A stretch of DNA of 32,380 nucleotides from Desulfotomaculum sp. (GTDB lineage: Bacteria > Bacillota > Desulfotomaculia > Desulfotomaculales > Ammonificaceae). The stretch lies in the NCBI GenBank assembly GCA_012961725.1, contig DTYU01000062.1, positions 1 to 32,380 of the forward strand, in the 5' to 3' direction. The notes under the pieces were generated by a model. The model did not search any database. It was not told the DNA's origin and worked only from the letters and a program-made list of their open reading frames with translations. Below, piece by piece: positions 7,713 through 14,719 of the stretch (positions within the stretch are counted from its first letter, which is position 1; each line of letters begins with the position of its first letter). A program made the translations under genes and the position numbers.

Positions 7713-7775
7713 GTCAGAAGCTGGAATTCAGCAGTCTTAGTAGTTTCTGGATTCTGACTCCTGACTGCTGAATTC
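7713..7775. repeat. Inverted repeat between argB and argD
   Basis: GAATTCAGCAGTC (7724-7736) and GACTGCTGAATTC (7763-7775) form a perfect 13-bp inverted repeat. Within the 26-nt loop, TTCTGAC (7752-7758) can alternatively pair with GTCAGAA just 5' of the stem. No U-tract follows, so it is not an obvious terminator. It belongs to the TTCTGAC repeat family and may act as an RNA stability or processing hairpin. Confidence 0.6.
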
Positions 7776-7799
7776 TTGGATCATGAAGGAGTTACTTTT

Positions 7800-9029
7800 A
7801 TGAAAAATTGTACTTATCTGTCCTCCGCAGAAGTTATCGCCCAGGCGGAGAGGTATATTATAAATACGTATGCCCGGCTTCCTTTGGTGCTGGTCAAGGG
7901 GGAAGGGACGCGGGTCTGGGATGCGGACGGCAAGGAGTACCTCGATTTTGTTGCCGGCATCGCGGTGAATTCCCTGGGACACTGCCACCCGCGGGTAGTG
8001 GCGGCCATCCGGGAGCAGGCAGGGGTGCTGATGCACTGCTCGAATCTCTATTACAGCACGCCTCAAGTTGAATTGGCGAAATGGCTGGTGGAGCGTACTC
8101 CCTTTGACCGGGTGTTTTTCTGTAACAGCGGAGCGGAGGCGATCGAGGCGGCGCTTAAGCTTGCGCGCAAATACTCGAAAAAGAGGTGGGGCGCCGGCCG
8201 CTTTGAGGTCGTGACGGCAGAGAACTCGTTTCACGGCAGGACATACGGTGCGGTCACCGCGACGGGGCAGCCAAGGTACCACCAGGGTTTTGAGCCCATG
8301 TTACCCGGTTTTAAGTACATCCCCTTCAACGATCGGGCCGCCCTACAGGAAGCGGTTGGAGAAAAAACGGCAGCCGTATTGCTGGAACCGGTGCAGGGTG
8401 AAGGGGGGATCTACCCGGCCTCGCCGGAGTTTTTGCGCGCCGCCCGGGCGATCACTCGGGAGCGGGGAGCGGTGCTGATATTTGACGAGATACAGTGCGG
8501 CCTGGGACGGACCGGACGGCTGCTGGCGCAGGAGCATTACGGGGTTGAGGCTGACGTCGCTTGCTTAGCGAAGGCGCTCGGCGGGGGCTTCCCCATCGGC
8601 GCGATGCTGGCGAGTGCAGAGGTCGCCGCCAGTTTCAGTCCCGGCGACCACGCCTCCACGTTCGGCGGGAACCCGCTGGCGGCGGCGGCGGCTCTCGCGG
8701 CGGCGGTAGCGTTGGAGGAGGAAGGGCTGGTTGAAAACGCGGTCCGGATCGGCAGATACCTGAAGGAGCGGCTTGTAAACCTCGGAGCGGCAACCGGCCT
8801 TGCTGGCGAGGTCAGGGGGATGGGGTTGATGCTCGGCCTCGCAGTAAAGGTGCCTGCGAAGGCTGTGGCGGCCGCCTGCCAGGAGAGGGGGCTCATCGTG
8901 AACGCGGTGAAAGAGGATACTTTGCGGTTTGTTCCGCCGCTTACCATTACCCGGGCGGAGGTCGATAAGGCGGTTGCGGTTTTAAGAGAAGCGCTGCTGG
9001 CAACCGCCAGTCAAAGCAAGGAGGGCTAA
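7800..9029 (+). CDS. argD: Acetylornithine aminotransferase
   Basis: A 409-aa class III PLP aminotransferase that converts N-acetylglutamate semialdehyde to N-acetylornithine. VWDADGKEYLDFVAGIAVNSLGHCHP, FFCNSGAEAIEAALKLAR and FDEIQCGLGRTG are family landmarks. K258 in CLAKALGGGFPIGAML is the PLP lysine, and STFGGNPLAAAAALA follows as expected. The ATG at 7800 has AAGGAG 8 nt upstream. An in-frame upstream TTG at 7776 lies inside the intergenic inverted repeat and was rejected. It may also serve succinyl-DAP transamination, as ArgD does in some bacteria, but nothing here shows that. Confidence 0.95.
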   Translation: MKNCTYLSSAEVIAQAERYIINTYARLPLVLVKGEGTRVWDADGKEYLDFVAGIAVNSLGHCHPRVVAAIREQAGVLMHCSNLYYSTPQVELAKWLVERTPFDRVFFCNSGAEAIEAALKLARKYSKKRWGAGRFEVVTAENSFHGRTYGAVTATGQPRYHQGFEPMLPGFKYIPFNDRAALQEAVGEKTAAVLLEPVQGEGGIYPASPEFLRAARAITRERGAVLIFDEIQCGLGRTGRLLAQEHYGVEADVACLAKALGGGFPIGAMLASAEVAASFSPGDHASTFGGNPLAAAAALAAAVALEEEGLVENAVRIGRYLKERLVNLGAATGLAGEVRGMGLMLGLAVKVPAKAVAAACQERGLIVNAVKEDTLRFVPPLTITRAEVDKAVAVLREALLATASQSKEG

Positions 9030-9030
9030 C

Positions 9031-9975
9031 GTGTATGCCTCATTGAGAAAACTCTTCTACGGCAGGGATTTCTTGTCAATAAACGACGTTACCGGTCAAG
9101 AGATCAGGGCCATTATCGATTTTGCCAGGGAGCTCAAAGAGGTCAAACGCAGGGGTGACCCACACGCCTTTTGCAGCGGGAAAACCCTGGCGATGATCTT
9201 TCAGAAGCCGTCCACCCGCACGCGGGTATCCTTTGAGGTGGGGATGTATGAGTTGGGCGGGTACGCCCTCTTCTTAAGTACGCAGGACCTGCAGCTTGGC
9301 CGGGGCGAGACGATCGCCGACACGGCACGGGTACTCTCCCGTTACGTAGACGGCATGATGATCCGGACCTTCAGCCAGCAAGACGTGGAAACCCTCGCAG
9401 CCGGGGCAAGCGTACCTGTGATCAACGGCCTTACGGACTGGGAGCATCCCTGCCAGGTAATGGCCGACCTCATGACGGTGCGGGAGGTGAAGGGGCGGTT
9501 TCGAGGTCTGAAACTTGCGTATCTCGGGGACGGGAATAACGTGTGCCACTCGCTGCTTTTAGCCTGTCCGCGGGTAGGCATGGATATCGTCGTGGCCAGC
9601 CCGCCGGGCTATGGGCCGCACGAGGAGATTATAGACGCGGCACGGGCGGCGGCTGCGGGGAGCATGAGCAAGATAGAGGTGATCACAGATCCTGTCGAGG
9701 CGGTGCGCGGGGCCGACGTGGTGGTAACCGACGTCTGGGCGAGCATAGGAAAGGAGGCCGAACATGCTGAGAGAATCCGGGTGTTCCAGCCTTATCAGGT
9801 CAACACCGCCTTAACGAGCCATGCGAAGCCGGACTTCATTTTCCTCCACTGCCTACCGGCGCACCGGGGTAAGGAGGTCACCGACGAGATCATCGACGGG
9901 CCCGCAAGCCGCGTTTGGGACGAGGCAGAGAACAGGCTCCACGTGCAGAAGGCGCTGTTAGCTCTTCTGTTATAA
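9031..9975 (+). CDS. argF: Ornithine carbamoyltransferase, anabolic
   Basis: A 314-aa enzyme that carbamoylates ornithine to citrulline. FQKPSTRTRVSFEVGMYELGG contains the STRTR carbamoyl-phosphate loop, DWEHPCQVMADL the ornithine-side HPxQ motif, and FLHCLPAHRG the catalytic HCLP motif. The GTG start at 9031 follows AAGGAGGG by 5 nt and lies 1 bp after the argD stop, so the two are tightly coupled. The operon position supports an anabolic role over a catabolic one. Carbamoyl-phosphate synthetase genes (carAB), often next to argF in related operons, are absent from this window. Confidence 0.96.
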   Translation: MYASLRKLFYGRDFLSINDVTGQEIRAIIDFARELKEVKRRGDPHAFCSGKTLAMIFQKPSTRTRVSFEVGMYELGGYALFLSTQDLQLGRGETIADTARVLSRYVDGMMIRTFSQQDVETLAAGASVPVINGLTDWEHPCQVMADLMTVREVKGRFRGLKLAYLGDGNNVCHSLLLACPRVGMDIVVASPPGYGPHEEIIDAARAAAAGSMSKIEVITDPVEAVRGADVVVTDVWASIGKEAEHAERIRVFQPYQVNTALTSHAKPDFIFLHCLPAHRGKEVTDEIIDGPASRVWDEAENRLHVQKALLALLL

Positions 9976-9984
9976 TTTGGGGTC

Positions 9985-10007
9985 GGTTCGAAGTTCGAAG
10001 TTCAAGG
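9985..10007 (+). repeat. GGTTCGAAGTTCGAAGTTC-type short repeat
   Basis: Tandem TTCGAAG units just after argF, of the same family as 6718-6757 and 17514-17541. The remaining argF-argG gap (10008-10154) holds copy 3 of the leader element and a TTTATTCTGACTTCTTGACC string (10119-10139) of the other repeat family. Confidence 0.55.
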
Positions 10008-10056
10008 AGGCAGGCGCACAGGCGGGGAGTCCAAAGGCCGGTAGTTGATTTCAGAT

Positions 10057-10088
10057 AATAATTTAGTATGGTGTCCCCGTAATTTTGG
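10057..10088 (+). repeat. Dispersed leader element, copy 3
   Basis: Matches copy 1 over the whole AATAATTTAG...GGTGTCCCCGTAATTTTG length, followed by GAG. Unlike the other three copies it lies 67 bp from the start codon. A TTCTGAC-type repeat has come to lie between it and the argG ribosome binding site. Similarity to copies 1 and 4 extends a few bases further 5'. Confidence 0.7.
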
Positions 10089-10154
10089 AGCAGAGACAGG
10101 AGAGAGGAGACTTCCTTCCTTTATTCTGACTTCTTGACCAGAGAGGTGATCGGT

Positions 10155-11390
10155 ATGAGCAGGAAAGTGGTCTTGGCCTATTCGGGAGGCCTTGATACCT
10201 CCATTATCATTCCCTGGCTAAAGGAAAACTTCGGCTGTGAGGTCATCGCGATGGTCGCGGACCTCGGGCAGGGGGAAGAACTGAAACCGATCAGAGAAAA
10301 GGCGCTAACAAGCGGGGCTTGCAGGGTTTACATCGAGGACGTTAGGGAAGAGTTTTTGACGGATTACGTCTTTCCCACCCTGCGGGCGGGAGCGGTCTAC
10401 GAAGGCGGATATCTTTTGGGGAGTTCGATGGCCCGTCCGCTGATCGCCAAGAAGTTGGTTGAGGTTGCCCACCGGGAAGGCGCGGAAGCGGTGGCGCACG
10501 GGGCCACCGGCAAAGGGAACGACCAGGTACGCTTTGAGGTGAGTGTAAAGGCGCTTGACCCCGACCTGCGCGTGATTGCTCCCTGGCGCCTGTGGAATAT
10601 CCGCTCCCGCGAAGACGCGGTCGCCTACGCGGCTGCACGGGCTATCCCGGTGCCGGTCACCCCTGAACGACCCTACAGCATGGACCGGAACCTCTGGCAC
10701 TTAAGCCATGAGGGCGGCGATCTTGAAGACCCCGGGAATGAGGCGCCGAGGGGACTGTACCTTTTGACGGTGCCGCCTGAGGAAGCGCCCGGGGAGCCTG
10801 CGTACGTGACCCTTCACTTCGAGGGGGGGACACCCGTAGGGCTTGAGGATCTCCGCCCGGACCCGCTGACTCTGATGGAGAGGCTAAATGCCCTCGGCGG
10901 AAAGCACGGCATCGGGATTGTGGACATGGTGGAAAACCGGCTTGTGGGGATGAAATCCCGGGGGGTATACGAGACGCCCGGCGGGACGGTCCTCTTTTGT
11001 GCGCTGCGGGAGCTTGAGCGGCTTACACTTGACCGGGCCACGCTTCATTTCAAGGAGATTGTGGCCCTCAAATACGCGGAACTCGTCTATGACGGCCTGT
11101 GGTTCTCGCCGCTGCGCGAGGCTTTGGACGCCTTTGTTGCATCGATCTCCCGCACGGTAACCGGGCGTGTCCGCCTTAGACTTTATAAAGGAAACCTTTC
11201 TCCCGCGGGGGTCTGGTCGCCGTATTCTCTCTACTTGAAAGATCTTGCCACCTTCGGGCGGGACGAGATGTACGACCAAAGGGACGCCGGAGGGTTCATC
11301 AACCTCTTCGGCCTGCCCCTTAAGGTCCAGGCGATGGTGAGAAAGGATGAAGGCGCAAAGATGAAAAGTAGGGGAAACGGGAGGGATTAA
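10155..11390 (+). CDS. argG: Argininosuccinate synthase
   Basis: A 411-aa ATP-dependent ligase that joins citrulline and aspartate. VVLAYSGGLDTSIII is the N-type ATP pyrophosphatase P-loop. VAHGATGKGNDQVRFE, IAPWRLWNIRSREDAVAYA and NLWHLSHEGGDLEDP are family-defining. The ATG at 10155 with GAGAGGTGAT just upstream was preferred over a TTG at 10134 that lies within repeat sequence. It is followed by argH after only 3 bp. Length and motifs are normal throughout. Confidence 0.96.
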   Translation: MSRKVVLAYSGGLDTSIIIPWLKENFGCEVIAMVADLGQGEELKPIREKALTSGACRVYIEDVREEFLTDYVFPTLRAGAVYEGGYLLGSSMARPLIAKKLVEVAHREGAEAVAHGATGKGNDQVRFEVSVKALDPDLRVIAPWRLWNIRSREDAVAYAAARAIPVPVTPERPYSMDRNLWHLSHEGGDLEDPGNEAPRGLYLLTVPPEEAPGEPAYVTLHFEGGTPVGLEDLRPDPLTLMERLNALGGKHGIGIVDMVENRLVGMKSRGVYETPGGTVLFCALRELERLTLDRATLHFKEIVALKYAELVYDGLWFSPLREALDAFVASISRTVTGRVRLRLYKGNLSPAGVWSPYSLYLKDLATFGRDEMYDQRDAGGFINLFGLPLKVQAMVRKDEGAKMKSRGNGRD

Positions 11391-11393
11391 GAT

Positions 11394-12767
11394 ATGACTA
11401 CGCTCTGGGGCGGGTGCTTTCAAAAGGAAACCGATGCAAGGGTGAGGGCCTTTCAGGACTCCTTGGGCTTCGATTTCCGGCTCTGGCCTTATGAGATCGC
11501 GGTAAACCGGGCGCACGCCCGCATGCTGGTAAAGATCGGGGTCCTGACCGAGGCTGAGGGGGAAACCATTCTCAAGGGGTTAGATAAGATCTACGACGAC
11601 TTTGCCTCGGGGAAGGCGGAGCCGGTCGGAGAGGAAGACGTCCACTCGCTAATCGAGGCGCTGTTAGTAAAATGGGCAGGCGAAGTCGGGAAGAAGCTGC
11701 ACACCGGGCGGAGCCGCAACGACCAGGTGGCGACCGACTTGAGGCTGTACCTGAGGGACGAGATCGATGCGGTGCGGGGAATGCTGCGGGAGTTTCGGCT
11801 GGCATTGGTGGAACTCGCTGCGGAGCACGTGGAAACATTGATGCCTGGTTTCACACATCTGCAGCCGGCGCAGCCGGTGACCTTCGCCCATCACCTATTG
11901 GCTTACTACGAGATGTTTACCAGGGATGATGCGCGGTTTGAGGACTGCCGCCGCAGAATGAACGTCCTCCCGCTCGGGGCGGGAGCCCTGGCGGGAACAA
12001 CCTTCCCGCTCGACAGGGGGTTTGTGGCGGAGGCACTTGGGTTTGACGCCATCAGCGAGAACAGCATGGACGCGGTCAGCGACCGGGACTTCGTGGTGGA
12101 GTTCTGCGCTGCGGCCGCACTTGTTTTTGTTCATCTCAGCCGGCTGTGCGAGGAGGTCATCCTCTGGGCAACACCCCAGTTCGGTTTTATCGAGCTTGAC
12201 GACGCCTTTGCTACCGGATCGAGCATGATGCCGCAAAAGAAAAACCCCGATGTGGCGGAGCTGTGCCGGGGCAAAACGGGGCGCGTGGTCGGAAATCTTG
12301 CCGGGCTGTTGATCCTGCTTAAAGGGCTGCCGCTTGCTTACAACAAGGACCTCCAGGAAGACAAGCCCCTGCTTTTCGATACGGCGGATACCCTGAAAGG
12401 GTGTCTCGGCGTCTTTATCCCGATGATGCAAAAGCTCAAGGTCAGCCGTGAGCGGATGAGGGACGCCGCCCACCGGGGATTTCTAACCGCCACCGACCTT
12501 GCGGAGTACCTGGTTCGAAAGGGGGTGCCCTTCCGCGAGGCGCATGAGGCAGCGGGCGAGGTGGTGGTTTACTGCCTCGAACAGGGGAAGGGGCTTGACA
12601 GCCTTTCTTTGGATGATTACCGGCGCTTTTCTCCTGTAATTGACCAGGATGTTTTTGAATCGGTCAGGTTAGAGCAGGCGTTACAGGCGCGGCGGGTCTT
12701 AGGGGGTCCTGCGCCGGAGGCGGTTCGCGAAAGGATCGAGTCGCTGATGAAATTTTTGAAGTATTGA
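11394..12767 (+). CDS. argH: Argininosuccinate lyase
   Basis: A 457-aa fumarase/aspartase superfamily lyase that releases arginine and fumarate. LWGGCFQKETD is the typical start. HTGRSRNDQVATDLRLYLRDEI carries the substrate-binding region and TGSSMMPQKKNPDVAEL is the superfamily signature with the catalytic serine. The ATG at 11394 has GGGAGGG 8 nt upstream and lies 3 bp after the argG stop. It is the last arg gene. No strong terminator is seen before the next promoter, whose -35 begins immediately after the argH stop. Confidence 0.96.
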   Translation: MTTLWGGCFQKETDARVRAFQDSLGFDFRLWPYEIAVNRAHARMLVKIGVLTEAEGETILKGLDKIYDDFASGKAEPVGEEDVHSLIEALLVKWAGEVGKKLHTGRSRNDQVATDLRLYLRDEIDAVRGMLREFRLALVELAAEHVETLMPGFTHLQPAQPVTFAHHLLAYYEMFTRDDARFEDCRRRMNVLPLGAGALAGTTFPLDRGFVAEALGFDAISENSMDAVSDRDFVVEFCAAAALVFVHLSRLCEEVILWATPQFGFIELDDAFATGSSMMPQKKNPDVAELCRGKTGRVVGNLAGLLILLKGLPLAYNKDLQEDKPLLFDTADTLKGCLGVFIPMMQKLKVSRERMRDAAHRGFLTATDLAEYLVRKGVPFREAHEAAGEVVVYCLEQGKGLDSLSLDDYRRFSPVIDQDVFESVRLEQALQARRVLGGPAPEAVRERIESLMKFLKY

Positions 12768-12796
12768 TTGACAAAGGGGAGATTTTTTGTTATTTT
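12768..12796 (+). promoter_or_regulatory. Promoter of the small ORF
   Basis: TTGACA (12768-12773), a 17-bp spacer and TATTTT (12791-12796). The perfect -35 starts one base after the argH stop codon. The predicted leader contains GTGATAACTTTCAC, a short dyad of unknown meaning. Confidence 0.65.
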
Positions 12797-12854
12797 GAAG
12801 TGTAAGTGATAACTTTCACAAAACCACCGTCCAGTTGTGAGGAGGGTGGGCCCG

Positions 12855-13061
12855 GTGAGCAGGCTTGCGAAGGCGTTCGAAGTCTTAGAAGCGGAAGGAT
12901 GCAGATTCATCCCGGTACCGGGAACGGAGTGGTACGAGGTCGGTTCTCCGGAGGGTGCCGTTGTGCTGCTAAAAGAGAAGCAGATCATTAAGTTCTTCGG
13001 CAACGGCGACCCGGAGAAGGTCAGGGAATGGCTGTTTAAGCAAAACTTGAAGTCCGGCTAA
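12855..13061 (+). CDS. Small hypothetical protein, 68 aa
   Basis: I do not recognise a family. Three in-frame GTG codons are available (12837, 12846, 12855). The last follows GAGGAGGG (12839-12846) at normal spacing and gives VSRLAKAFEVLEAEGCRF, so it was chosen. The product is mixed charged and hydrophobic, with an N-terminal amphipathic helix, a single Cys and a central beta-like stretch (EWYEVGSPEGAVVLL). It has no signal peptide or membrane segment. Codon use resembles the neighbours. It has its own promoter and an intrinsic terminator, so it is a monocistronic gene between the arg and ilv/leu blocks. A regulatory or small cytosolic role is possible but unsupported. Confidence 0.65.
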   Translation: MSRLAKAFEVLEAEGCRFIPVPGTEWYEVGSPEGAVVLLKEKQIIKFFGNGDPEKVREWLFKQNLKSG

Positions 13062-13110
13062 TGCAGGGAGGGCCATGCTGGTAACACCTCAACATAACCC
13101 CCATCCTTGA

Positions 13111-13136
13111 GGCCAGTGTAACTGGCCTTTTTGTTT
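13111..13136 (+). terminator. Intrinsic terminator after the 68-aa ORF
   Basis: GGCCAGT-GTA-ACTGGCC (13111-13127) is a perfect 7-bp stem with a 3-nt loop, followed by TTTTTGTTTT. It is the clearest Rho-independent terminator in the window outside the T-box. Confidence 0.88.
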
Positions 13137-13188
13137 TAGGCGTTTTTTACTTGTTGCGAAGGGCTTTTTATCACTTTTCCGGTCTACC

Positions 13189-13217
13189 TTGACAGGCTGT
13201 CCAAGAAGAGTTAAAAT
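13189..13217 (+). promoter_or_regulatory. Promoter of the leuB-like gene
   Basis: TTGACA (13189-13194), a 17-bp spacer and TAAAAT (13212-13217), 40 bp before the chosen start. The longest open frame would begin inside this -35, which argues for the downstream start. Confidence 0.75.
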
Positions 13218-13257
13218 TTCACGCAATTCAAAAGTCCTTAGCGGGAGGATGAAGTTG

Positions 13258-14304
13258 ATGTATCGGATCGCCGTGATTCCAGGTGACGGAACGGGCCCGG
13301 AACAGGTCAGGGAAGGAATGAAGGTGCTGACGGCGGTAGCCGAATATGAGGAGTTCAAGTTTGAGGCCGTTACCTACGACTTCGGCGGGGACAGGTTCTT
13401 GCGTACAGGAGAAACGCTGCCGGACGGCGCACTTGAGGAGTTGCGTAAATTCAGCGCCATTTACTTGGGCGCTATCGGGCATCCGGAAGTCAAGCCCGGG
13501 ATCTTGGAAAAGGGGATCCTTTTGCGCTTGCGCTTTGAGCTTGACCAGTACATCAACCTCCGGCCGGTCAGGCTCTACCCGGGCGTCCAGACACCGCTAA
13601 AGGACAAGGGGCCTGAGGAGATCGACTTTATCGTTGTCCGGGAGAATACGGAGGGCCTTTACTGCGGTGCGGGGGGGTTCTTGAAGCGCGGCACTAAGGA
13701 CGAGGTGGCGGTTCAGAATTCGATAAACACCTATAAGGGCGTCGAGCGGTGTGTTCGTTACGCCTTTGAATACTGCCGGCGGCATGGAAGGAAGAAGGTG
13801 ACGCTGTGCGGTAAAACAAACGTCCTTACTTATGCCTTTGACCTATGGGAGCGGGTTTTTCACCAGGTGGGTGATGGTTACCCGGAGATACAGCGGGACT
13901 ATGCCCATGTCGATGCCGCGTGCATGTGGATGGTCAAGAACCCGGAATGGTTTGACGTCATCGTTACGGACAACATGTTCGGGGATATCATCACCGACCT
14001 CGGCGCGATAATCCAGGGCGGCATGGGGATCGCCGCCGGCGGCAACATCAACCCCGAAGGGGTGTCGATGTTTGAGCCGATAGGCGGTTCTGCGCCCAAG
14101 TACACGGGGCAAAACGTCATCAACCCGCTTGCCGCGATCTGTGCTGCCGCGATGATGCTCGAGCAACTCGGTGAAACAAAGGCGGCGGCCCGGGTTGAGC
14201 ACGCTGTCCGGGAGGTCTGCGCCAAACACCTGAAGAGTCTGGCCGCGGGGCGGATGGGTTACTCCACCAGCGAAGTGGGTGACCTGGTTGTCCGTTATCT
14301 TTAG
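13258..14304 (+). CDS. leuB: 3-isopropylmalate dehydrogenase-like (isocitrate/isopropylmalate family)
   Basis: A 348-aa NAD-dependent beta-decarboxylating dehydrogenase. IAVIPGDGTGPEQV, LRFELDQYINLRPVRLYPGV, FIVVRENTEGLYCG, VTDNMFGDIITDLGAIIQGG and MFEPIGGSAPKYTGQ are the family motifs. The LLRLRFELD stretch keeps the two leucines that in Thermus LeuB contact the isopropyl group, and the overall pattern is closest to actinobacterial-type LeuB. The FDQY-like segment is also reminiscent of D-malate/tartrate dehydrogenases, so specificity is not certain. No other leuB lies among the leu genes here, which supports the call. The ATG at 13258 was chosen because GCGGGAGG abuts the ATG at 13249 but lies 9 nt from 13258. 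It is transcribed from its own promoter, apart from the T-box. Confidence 0.78.
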   Translation: MYRIAVIPGDGTGPEQVREGMKVLTAVAEYEEFKFEAVTYDFGGDRFLRTGETLPDGALEELRKFSAIYLGAIGHPEVKPGILEKGILLRLRFELDQYINLRPVRLYPGVQTPLKDKGPEEIDFIVVRENTEGLYCGAGGFLKRGTKDEVAVQNSINTYKGVERCVRYAFEYCRRHGRKKVTLCGKTNVLTYAFDLWERVFHQVGDGYPEIQRDYAHVDAACMWMVKNPEWFDVIVTDNMFGDIITDLGAIIQGGMGIAAGGNINPEGVSMFEPIGGSAPKYTGQNVINPLAAICAAAMMLEQLGETKAAARVEHAVREVCAKHLKSLAAGRMGYSTSEVGDLVVRYL

Positions 14305-14320
14305 TGAAGGAGGCATTGTA

Positions 14321-14359
14321 ACCGGCGTTTCTGTAGGTGTCAACACTTGACATGCCGGT
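14321..14359. repeat. Nested inverted repeat overlapping the ilv promoter -35
   Basis: TGTCAA-CAC-TTGACA (14338-14352) is a perfect dyad whose right arm is the -35 hexamer. It is nested within ACCGGC (14321-14326) and GCCGGT (14354-14359), followed by AATGGTTTTTG. It could be a repressor operator, the terminator of leuB, or both. Confidence 0.5.
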
Positions 14360-14376
14360 AATGGTTTTTGTATACT
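14347..14376 (+). promoter_or_regulatory. Promoter of the ilv-leu operon
   Basis: A perfect -35 TTGACA (14347-14352), an 18-bp spacer and TATACT (14371-14376). Transcription would start near 14383, directly at the 5' end of the T-box leader. Confidence 0.82.
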
Positions 14377-14382
14377 GGGGGG

Positions 14383-14690
14383 AAATCATAGCGGTTAAAG
14401 GCGAAGAAGGGGCCAGCGCAGCGGACTTCATAGAACGGGGGCCGGGTTAGGTGAAAGCTGGTGCAAAGGTGGGGTTGCCCGATCAACACTTATTTTGCAA
14501 TGCTGTGTTCACGAAGTTACACGCCGCCCAATAAGTGGTATCGCTTAATGCAAATTGGAAATTGCAAATGTCAAGATAAAGATCGCTCATCACGTACCTT
14601 CGTAGGACGGTGCCGCAGGGGGTTCAGCCTCTCGTCCCTGACCCGCACTCAACCGTCGGGTGCCGGGCGCGGGCGGGAGGCTTTGGTTTA
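14383..14690 (+). ncRNA. T-box riboswitch leader, probable Ile specifier
   Basis: The leader contains the T-box sequence AGGACGGTGCCGC (14604-14616) with the matching TCGTCCCT (14632-14639) that forms the antiterminator bulge helix. It also has a Stem I distal segment, GGCCGGGTTAGGTGAAAGCTGG, like the conserved GGTGAAAG apical motif. The 3' side of the proposed specifier loop reads GCCC-G-ATC-AAC, with GGGC and GTT available on the 5' side to close it, giving ATC (14482-14484) as the tentative specifier for tRNA-Ile. Uncharged tRNA would favour antitermination and read-through into ilvE and downstream genes. The specifier is inference from manual folding. The T-box itself is well supported by the mutually exclusive terminator. 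Confidence 0.88.
14626..14689 (+). terminator. T-box regulated terminator
   Basis: AGCCTCTCGTCCC (14626-14638) pairs almost perfectly with GGGCGGGAGGCT (14671-14682), allowing G-U pairs, and is followed by TTTGGTTT. The 5' arm contains the TCGTCCC needed by the antiterminator, so the two folds exclude each other as in canonical T-boxes. Confidence 0.85.
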
Positions 14691-14719
14691 AATTGTTCCG
14701 GGACGAGGGGGAAAGAATA

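Noticed and set aside
14461..14691. 76-codon open frame between leuB and ilvE
   Set aside because: It spans the T-box specifier, antiterminator and terminator. The RNA structure explains the sequence and no ribosome binding site is present.
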